A stretch of DNA of 64,000 nt. Source: Geosiphon pyriformis (lineage: Eukaryota > Glomeromycota > Glomeromycetes > Archaeosporales > Geosiphonaceae). Each line of letters opens with the position of its first letter. The first letter of the stretch is position 1. A program made the position numbers and the translations under genes. The stretch is from assembly GCA_016748015.1 (NCBI GenBank), contig JAAOMT010000703.1, positions 1,134,445 to 1,198,444 of the forward strand, given 5' to 3'. Below, one piece after another: positions 56,869 to 64,000 of this stretch. The notes beneath the pieces are model-generated. The model did not search any database and was not told where the DNA came from. It saw only the letters and a list, made by a program, of their open reading frames with translations.

Positions 56869-58900
56869 CTTTGGTTTTTTATTAATTTTATATTATTTGT
56901 ATTAATTAATTTTAAATAATTTTTTTTTAAATAATAATAAAAACATATTAATTTGAATTAATTTTTGATTATATTATCTTATATATTAGTTTTTAATCAA
57001 TTTTTCTTAATTTTAAAAACAAAATAAGTTATGTTTTTATATGTATTTTTAATTAATTACTTTAAATTTTAAAAATTAAACTAATTAAATAAAAATTAAA
57101 TTTATTTATTTTTCGTTTTTATTAGTATTATTTTAAAAATATTTAAAAAAAAATTATTAATTATTAAAAATTTACCAATAGATAGTTTTTATTCTAATAT
57201 TTAATGTTTTTTAAGATTAAATTGATTTATATTAAGATTGTTTTTTAATTTAAATATGATTTTATTAATATAAAATCTGTGTTTAAAAATAACATAAAAT
57301 TATTTTATATAAAATTTGTTTTTTAAGTTTTATTAAATATTTTCAAATTAAATTTTTTAACTTTATTTGTCTTTTTATTTTTAAATTATTCTGTTATTAT
57401 TGCTTTATAAGATTGTTTTAAAATATTATTGTTATTAATATTAAAAATATTTTTAAAATATATTAAAGTTTATTAATATTTAACAATATATTATTGTTTA
57501 TTTTAATTTTTTAATACAGTTATAATTGTTTTTAATTATTAATTAGTTTTAAGAATAAGATTAAAATTTTTTTTATGTTAATTAAAAAAAAGTTATTATT
57601 TTTTATAATATATATTAAAATCAAGTTAATTAATCTTTTTTTTAGTTATATAATCTTTAAATTTAATAAATTAATCTTATAAATTTATAATTATACTTAC
57701 CTTATTCTTTATTTTTTTCTTAATAACTGCAATTTGTAATTGTTATTTTTAATTTTTTAAAAATTTAAATATTGTAATTATTAAGATTAATACTTTTTTA
57801 AAATATTGTATTTAATAAAAAACTCTTAATTATTAGTATTATTTTAAATATTAAAATTTAGATTATCTAAGTTTAGATTATAAAATATTTTTATTTTATT
57901 TTTTTAAAGTTTTTATTTAAGTTTAAAATTAGTTATAAGATTTTTAAACTTTGTTTTATTAATATTAAATCTTATATTAAGACTTTTGTTTTATTAATTT
58001 TTTTTATTATGTTTTTAATTATTATTGTTATTATTATTGTTATAAATTTTTTGATTAATTTTAAGTTGGTTTCTTTAAAATATAAGTTGATAATATTAAT
58101 TTTACTAATAAAATTATTATTAAACTTATAATATTTTGGTTTTTTTAATAAAAAAACTAATTGATAATTTTTTTGCTTTATATATTAAATTAAATGAAAA
58201 ATATTTTAAAATTCAGAAAAATATTAATACTTTTAATAATAAATTAAATAATGTATATAAAAAATAAGTGAATTTAGAATTAAATATAATACTAATAATA
58301 ATAAAAATATAAAAGTTTTTGGTAATAAAGTTAATAAAAATATATTTACTTATATAATAACTTTTTAAGAATTTTATGTTTTTAAAATTAAATTAAATAC
58401 AAATAATATTATTAAATAAATAAATAATATAATTAAAAATAGTTGTATTTTAGCTGTATATATACATAAAATATTTTCTTAAAATAAATTTTTTTTGTAA
58501 TTTAGCTTTAATTAAACTTATATGTCTAATTACATATAAAAAACATGTAAATTACTTCAAATTTAAAATACTTAATTTATTATATTGTATTAAATAATAA
58601 TTGAACTTTATATATTTTATATTTATATCTTATATGTTAATTTTATAAATAATAATTATTTTTATTACAAATTAATATTTTAAAAAAAATTAGATTAAGA
58701 TGCTTAAATAATAAGAAAATTACATTATAAGTATAATCAATAAATTTTTTTTTACATAATTAAACTTAATATAAAATTATTATTATTATTATATTATATT
58801 ATATTTTATTTAAAGCAATTAATTAAAAGCATTTAACATAATTCATATAAATACAAACACAAAATTTAAAATATTTTGTTTGTAAATATAATTTAAAAAA
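56869..58900. other. AT-rich decayed DNA without genes
   Basis: Long runs of A and T with no frame that looks coding. It contains the second copy of the 54085 repeat. It is probably transposon remains; nothing more can be named. Confidence 0.55.
58490..58612 (+). repeat. Decayed dispersed repeat, copy 2
   Basis: It matches 54085-54200 (see there). The two copies lie on either side of LINE4 in the same orientation. Confidence 0.5.
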
Positions 58901-58919
58901 AATATTTATATAAATTTTA

Positions 58920-58999
58920 TAAAAATGGCATTTTTGTGATTTCAAAATTTTTAGCCAATTACAACTCAAGATAAATGGATAATAAAAATGCCATTTTAC
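58920..58999. repeat. 14-bp inverted repeat
   Basis: AAAATGGCATTTTT (58920-58933) and its exact reverse complement AAAAATGCCATTTT (58986-58999) enclose 52 bases. It lies just downstream of the ATX1-type gene, at the border between AT-rich decayed DNA and host DNA. It could be a transcript hairpin or the trace of a small inverted-repeat element. Confidence 0.6.
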
Positions 59000-59177
59000 A
59001 AAATTCACAATTGTATTTAAATAATTAGTTAATACAGAGATCATCAAAGATCCAGAACTAAGGGAATTTTTTGCGCTTTGCAAATTTTAACTTGGGAAAA
59101 CAAGACTCTTGAAATAAATTAGAAAACAAGGATAAATCACCAAGCGATTAACATTGATATCTGAACCCAAAACTACC

Positions 59178-59693
59178 TTACGCGTCATCTATCGAAGTAA
59201 CTTTTTTACCGGTCTTCTTGATGGTTTCCAGGACACTATCCTTAGACACAGTAGCATTCACAATCACTAATTGTTCGGCAAGATTGACATCTACCGCGGT
59301 AACACCTGTTCGTTTTTTTAATTGTGTTATGATTGAAGGGAAAAGATAAATTGATGTCGAACCAAACAAAGATGATGATAAACCAAAATCAAAAAAATAA
59401 ATTTAGTAAGACAAAGCTGTAAAAGCTGTAAGATCCAGCAAAGGGAACAAACCAAAATGAAGTGTCCTGCTTCTCAATTTCCAACTTTACTCAACAATAA
59501 CTTACCCTCAGCTTTCTTCAAGGCATTTTCCACCGAGTTCTTACAACCGCCACAGCTCATAGCCACATTAAATTTATAGGTTTGCTAAAAGAATAAGTGC
59601 CAAAAAAGAAGTCAAATAAAGCCTTCGAACCATGAAAACAAAACTGTGATTTGCTGCTATCCTTTGAACCAAGAAAATTACCTCTTCGTGCAT
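59178..59693 (-). CDS. ATX1: ATX1-type copper chaperone, three exons
   Basis: Exons on the minus strand are 59693-59682 (12 bp), 59584-59506 and 59305-59178, joined by GT-AG introns of 97 and 200 bp. They code for 72 residues, the size of yeast Atx1 (73). The copper site is MSCGGC at residues 13-18 (M-x-C-x-x-C), in the loop before the first helix. The C-terminal half reads VTAVDVNLAEQLVIVNA and LETIKKTGKKVTSIDDA, with the lysine-rich KKTGK loop of the family. The family carries Cu(I) in the cytosol to the Golgi P-type ATPase (CCC2 in yeast). Splicing was read by eye. The reading frame is intact. Confidence 0.9.
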
Positions 59694-60034
59694 ATTTTAT
59701 AGAATTAAGCGAAATAAAGTAATGTATGTTAAATCGTCGAATATTAGGACCACTAAACGCGTTTTAAACGAAGGGTATTTGTAGATTTGGTTTGCAAAGA
59801 TGATTATATTTTTTCAATTTATGGATTATGTATAGTAACCATCGGTTGATTTAACGATAAGTTATAATACAGGAGACTGATCGGTCCTGTTTCAGATTAA
59901 AAATTCAAAATTTGTACCTGGATGCAATCATCTAAAATAGTGAATGATAATTTATTTAGTAATCAAGGATATTTTAAGCTCGTGCGATTTTTAACAGTCG
60001 TATTATTTTTCGAAATTTGTTGAAAACGTTAGAG
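59694..60034. promoter_or_regulatory. Shared upstream region of two divergent genes
   Basis: The 341 bp separate the ATG of the copper chaperone (minus) from the ATG of the 98-residue gene (plus). No clear TATA box stands out. The region probably holds both promoters. Confidence 0.4.
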
Positions 60035-60756
60035 ATGGGCAAGACATTGATTCCAGCATTGAAAATTAAATTCTCAAACCAAAAAAAACTTCAAGGTAAT
60101 TATTTAAAACAAATATCATAGAATTATTGGTCAGAGTATTAATATTTTCGGTTGGCGTTGAGCTGATGAACTTTTTCGAAAGATCCACGATTTCTAATTT
60201 TATTTATTTGATGGCAAAGAAAATAAATCATAATTAGTAAACTCCAAAGATCGACTATAATCATTCCTATAAACTTAATCCATAAAGCCAATTCAACGTA
60301 CCTTGATTTATGGCAAAAATTGTCCACTGCCATCATACTTATATAAGTCACCGCATAAACAAACATGGTTCTCAATGCGATAAGTGAATCAAAGCTTATA
60401 CTTAAGTCGCTTCAACAGGTTCTTTCCTTTTCCAATACTCCCCAACTACAGGGACGCGTTCTAAAACATCTCTACGAAATCTCGGAATCGCTTCAGCAAA
60501 TAAGGCGACCAAAACACCAGTGGAAGCCCCAAAACCAATTACGGAGGGTGCCCTTGAATTAAACAGTTCCATTAAGAAAAAATTAGATCGAGCAAAAAAC
60601 GAATCAGTTAAAGTAAGAAAACAAGAGAATTCACAAACACGGACATTGCTAATATTAATCTAACAAATTTGGTCTTTTGGATTGATATTTCTAAAACATG
60701 TTCCTTCACTATAGCTTGAAAAGGATCTTAAATTCAATCAAGTAGAAAACCTTTGA
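60035..60756 (+). CDS. Small basic protein of 98 residues, three exons, unknown
   Basis: Exon 1 (60035-60095) reads MGKTLIPALKIKFSNQKKLQ and ends at GTAATT. Exon 2 (60419-60612) starts after ACAG and reads GSFLFQYSPTTGTRSKTSLR, NLGIASANKATKTPVEAPKP and ITEGALELNSSIKKKLDRAK. It ends at GTAAGA. Exon 3 (60715-60756) follows CTATAG and reads LEKDLKFNQVENL, then TGA. The joined frame is open for 99 codons. The protein is Lys/Ser/Thr-rich and mostly disordered, with a C-terminal helix likely to be charged. It could carry an N-terminal targeting peptide. I recognise no family. The gene model rests on splice signals and frame only. Confidence 0.55.
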
Positions 60757-60796
60757 CATGAAAGAACTTGATCTTGTTTGAAATGCTATTCTTAAT

Positions 60797-61049
60797 CTAA
60801 AGTTTCCAGCTACTTCTATTTGAGCTAAAAAAATTCCTTGAAGTTTAAAGCAACTAGTTTAGTTTGAAAATTAATTTCACTGGTACTTACCACCGGCGAG
60901 CTTTTTCTGGAGTGATGCCAAAGACGTGAGGTTGAATTTTGACACGTGGAAGTGGCATTTCAAAAAATCTTCGGGTACAGATGTCCAGATGAGCACGAAA
61001 TTCTTTAGCTGTCTTTATTGGGTGAAGGTATAAATGGTAAAGGAAGAAG
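60797..61049 (-). CDS. Possible 3' exons of a minus-strand gene
   Basis: One exon (61049-60891) reads LHPIKTAKEFRAHLDICTRR, FFEMPLPRVKIQPHVFGITP and EKARR, and ends at a good donor GTAAGTA. A 28-bp last exon (60824-60797) after TTTTTTAG would add eight residues and a TAG. An upstream exon with the start is not found; the frame closes just beyond the acceptor-like GTGTGAG at 61050. The residue pattern is protein-like, but I cannot name the family, and it could be a gene remnant. Confidence 0.4.
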
Positions 61050-61134
61050 CTCACACTTGTATTTCACGTGAGTTTCACAACATCATAGTGAAAATCTTTT
61101 TGTAGAGTAATGCCTATCAATAAAACTACTTTGC

Positions 61135-61997
61135 ATGACAATAAATATTTCCAATATATTTTCTGCACGCTCTTCCCTGCCTTCACAAATGAAGCCCTTA
61201 CCACTATCTACGCCTGTCTCTAATGCCAAGCAAAAAGAGGCTTTCGGGCGACAAAAACGCTCCTCTCTCGATTTCCATCCTACGAACTGCTCAGCGATAC
61301 TGGCCAGGTGTCAACTTCAGACGACAGTGAATTAAGGCGGAGTAGCTTCAGAAGCTGTGGTTACCCATTGCGACCATCTCTGCCGCTTTGCACTCAATTT
61401 CTCCAATACATCTTTTCCCCCATTCAGCAAAACTCGAGTATAAAAATTTCCAGAATGTTCTTGCCATCAACAAGAACAGTGAGCAGCTAAATGCAGAAGA
61501 GAGCGCCAGATGAAAACTAGGACAAAGGAACTACGCAACAAGCGGGAGAAACTATCAACCGTATGTTGCTGATCAAGATGTGTCCCAACCACCCTCAGAA
61601 GCAGTTATTGAAGCGATGTATGGCTTGACGAGATTTGCCTTAATACCGTAATGGGGTGGAACAAAAGACGTTGTGTTGTGTTAAAGCAAAACTACATGAC
61701 GGAAAAGAAATGATTGAAGCCTAAGACATTTCAAAAAAAAGTCTTCTTTTGATGATGTTTCAGCTATCTGGGCAAACGAAATTTTTCTAGAGGCGTCATC
61801 CGTCTCACGAGGTTGGTTAGGTTTGGCTCCTTCTAATGTAACTGATGAAGTCATTGATTAGACGTTAACACCGCGAACGAAAATTATTAGACATAATACA
61901 CAGAAACAAGATGCGCCAGCACATCATCTTTCTTTCCATGTAATTATTGGATCAGAAGATTCGCACTCTGATAGTGGAAACTTTTTTATGTAACATA
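61135..61997 (+). pseudogene. Broken host-type gene, unknown product
   Basis: The ATG at 61135 opens MTINISNIFSARSSLPSQMK, LSTPVSNAKQKEAFGRQKRS. After about 61270 a different frame looks coding: YELLSDTGQVSTSDDSELRR, SSFRSCGYPLRPSLPLCTQF, MFLPSTRTVSS. Further on are QPYVADQDVSQPPSEAVIEA (near 61570), VSAIWANEIFLEASSVSRGW (near 61765) and HHLSFHVIIGSEDSHSDSGN (near 61950), with stops between. GC content is higher than around it. The pieces suggest one Ser-rich protein broken by a frameshift and stops; exons with unseen introns are the alternative. No family is recognised. Confidence 0.4.
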
Positions 61998-62169
61998 TCT
62001 TCACATTTCGTCAATGCATGCCTATGCACTTCAACATAAGGTAAAAAATTTTAGGTCTTGAAAAAAATCTCTAGGACCGCATTTTTTAATTTAACCCTTT
62101 TTTTTAGTAATAAGTATAACACAGAAACAATAAGTGCCTATTAGCAGAAGATTACATCTGACGGAAAGT

Positions 62170-62523
62170 TAAATATTTTCAAAAAACCAACAAATAAACG
62201 TTTTCCGTGTCTATGGGGCGCAAAGAAAAGTCTGCGAAATCCAAGTGGGCAGCTCCGTTAATGCAGTCTCTATTCACCATAGAGTTTGTACACCCTTCAG
62301 TCGGTATTCCCTTCTAAAGTGTGGGTAAAATAAGATCTGGTGACAGGGGATGAATTTTTCGCCTGTGTAACTGGCTATCTTTAATTCAAAGCATAAGAAA
62401 CGCAGGACCCGGCGACTCGACAAAGTAGTCTCGCACATATGACGAAAGACCGTGCGTCTGCAGAATGAAATCCACAGAAAGCCGATCATGTTCTTCATTT
62501 GCGAGTTTATAATCCCGTGGCAT
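62170..62523 (-). pseudogene. Gene relic, weakly like the start of a fungal methyltransferase
   Basis: The ATG at 62523 reads MPRDYKLANEEHDRLSVDFI, then THGLSSYVRDYFVESPGPAF. A TGA follows, and the same frame goes on (IKDSQLHRRKIHPLSPDLIL, NSMVNRDCINGAAHLDFADF) with one TAG to about 62170. The opening Y-x-L-x-N-E-x-x-DRL pattern recalls LaeA/TAM-type methyltransferases. The SAM-binding glycine motif is not visible, so the assignment is weak. Local GC is raised. Confidence 0.3.
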
Positions 62524-62760
62524 TGATAAGCAATAGTATTCTTAAATTTAAATTTTAGACTTTTGGTCAATTTCGATTTAAAATTTTTCTTAAATTGTCC
62601 AAGCCGCTTAGTGTTTTTTAATCCTTATTACTTATTTATTGTTTTGATTTCGCTTTTTCAGTGTCTAATATTTATTTTTAATGGTATTGCCGTCTTCGGT
62701 TTATTGGCTGATATGAATAATTTTAAATTTTCCAAATATGTCTATTGTTTTTTGGATTAA

Positions 62761-62790
62761 AATAATAATAATAACAACAATAATAATAAT
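62761..62790 (+). repeat. AAT trinucleotide microsatellite
   Basis: AATAATAATAATAAC, then AACAATAATAATAAT. A short interrupted trinucleotide run between the relic at 62170 and the gene-poor right end. Confidence 0.8.
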
Positions 62791-62799
62791 CTGATTTTT

Positions 62800-63820
62800 T
62801 CACCGTTCAAAGTGCTCACAGCATTTCCTATCGTATTTTGCTTGGTTTTTTTATTCATTAAAAGTGCAAGAGTTATAGTGAATGGTGAGATTTCCTGGTA
62901 TTTTCTTTATTATATCAAACTGCCTCAAAAGAATTCAAACCAGTTTTGATAGAAAATGTAGTGACCGTGAAATACATCCCATTGGCCCGAATTTCCATGA
63001 TAAATTTGAGCAATTTAAAATTAATCTTTATAACATTATTTAATGGAAAAGAAACAATTTTGGGACTAAAGTCGTAAATAAAGAACTTGAAGAGTAGAAA
63101 AATTCCTCCCATTCATCATATAAAAAATACAATAATTTTGGAATTGATTTGTTTCAATCTTGGAGTAAAATAGTCAATAGCCCCATTATAGGAGTAAAAT
63201 TTTGATTTTCCGAAACTAAATTTTTATGCGAAAGAAATTGCCCTTTTCTCATTTTAAAAAAAGATGACAATTTTCAATAAAAAATCCTTTTCTTAATATA
63301 CTCATGAAAAATAATTTTCGTATTTTTACAATTTCCGTTGATGAGTTTCACGGAAATCTTAAAGACACGTGTTTAGTAATAACGCTTTGAACGACAATGT
63401 GCAACTGTCAAAATTTTCCATATATTTTCCATAAAATCCCTGGAGTCCCTTAAAATACCTCAAGGTTTTTAATTCAAAGTTCCCTCAGAAAACCAAAATT
63501 TTTTATCACCATTAGGCATAATAAAAAAGATAATTAAATTTGTTGCGTTTTTTATTTTTTGAACAAAATTGAAAATGAATTTAAATTACCGATTACCTAA
63601 AAAATAAAGTAATAAGTTAAATTGCTGAATTATTTATAAAATTAAATTAATTAAATTAAACTAACATTTTTTTTAGTGAGTTGAAGTTTAATGAGTCCAC
63701 CTATAATTTATCATAATGATCCACCTTTTAGAAAATTTCTCGGCATAGTAAATTATCAAAATTTACCCTTACAAAGTACAACTAAGGTTTATCTCTGAAT
63801 TATTCAATTAAAATTAATGG
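62800..63820. other. Stretch without recognisable genes
   Basis: Only short frames are present, and none shows motif-like wording or convincing splice sites. Composition is ordinary host AT-rich DNA, less extreme than the decayed transposon regions. Confidence 0.5.
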
Positions 63821-63825
63821 ATCAT

Positions 63826-64000
63826 GTAAAAAGTCGAACTTTGATTTCTATAAGACTTTTGGGACCACGTGTTGAAGAAGAGTGATGACGGATAGAAGAA
63901 ATATTCAGGGATTTGGCGATGAGCGGTTTTAGAGCCGAGTTTGGTAAAGCGAAAAACGGTATACTTGAAGTAGAATCAATTGTTGAGATTAGATTGGTTT
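63826..64000. other. Possible exon at the window edge, strand undecided
   Basis: On the minus strand a frame runs from the edge to a TGA near 63826 and includes PNSALKPLIAKSLNISSIRH and HSSSTRGPKSLIE, wording seen in mitochondrial presequences. On the plus strand RIEEIFRDLAMSGFRAEFGK and AKNGILEVESIVEIRLV is open from about 63893 to the edge. At most one is real; the sequence is too short to decide. Confidence 0.25.

Noticed and set aside
60139-60375. Minus-strand frame that looks like a two-helix membrane protein
   Set aside because: It lies wholly inside intron 1 of the plus-strand 98-residue gene, shows no motif, and its hydrophobic look is common in AT-rich DNA read on one strand.
60365-60562. 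Plus-strand frame of 65 codons starting MVLNAISESK
   Set aside because: Its frame is not that of the spliced gene. The other frame over the same bases joins exon 1 and exon 3 with proper splice sites and reads more like protein.
62563-63112. Hydrophobic frames on both strands (62563-62760 plus, 62915-63112 minus)
   Set aside because: They have no motifs and no splice context, and are of a length expected by chance in AT-rich DNA.

Overview
The window looks like a transposon-packed chromosome segment of an arbuscular mycorrhizal fungus (Glomeromycotina, most like Rhizophagus). The reasons are the very AT-rich composition, short GT-AG introns in the few host genes, and LINE and Ty3/gypsy proteins whose wording (ORF1 with RRM-like and CCHC modules, EN-RT-RNase H ORF2, dUTPase-bearing gypsy pol) I recognise from that lineage. 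The species is inferred, not proven.

Layout. 1-863: end of an LTR (family C) inserted in a minus-strand LINE (LINE1, 864-6060). 6061-7103: AT-rich DNA without genes. 7104-50441: a nested insertion complex. Its oldest layer is a heavily AT-decayed composite gypsy element (family A) arranged LTR-body1-LTR-body2-LTR (LTRs at 7104-8161, 14793-15836 and 49385-50441). Body2 is split by a minus-strand LINE (LINE2, 21690-46539) with a 10-bp target duplication. LINE2 is itself split by a fuller family A gypsy on the plus strand (25178-35384, inside ORF2) and by a family B gypsy on the minus strand (38666-46417, in the LINE 5' leader). A solo family C LTR (48301-49177) sits in the distal part of body2. 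50442-51215 is a diverged gypsy relic. LINE3 (51216-53560) carries ORF1 but no ORF2. LINE4 (54781-56868) is a 5'-truncated ORF2 fragment. Both are embedded in AT-rich decayed DNA reaching about 58900.

The last 5 kb hold host genes: an ATX1-type copper chaperone (three exons, minus), a divergent 98-residue unknown protein (three exons, plus), a possible minus-strand exon pair, and two broken gene relics.

No transposon here looks autonomous. Stops and lost catalytic residues are nearly all C-to-T or G-to-A. The paired LTRs of the younger gypsies differ almost only by transitions, including reciprocal TG/CA swaps that point to decayed CpG sites, as expected from cytosine methylation. The LTRs of all three families carry short-period, partly palindromic tandem arrays upstream of their TATA boxes. 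Family A encodes a dUTPase domain between protease and reverse transcriptase.
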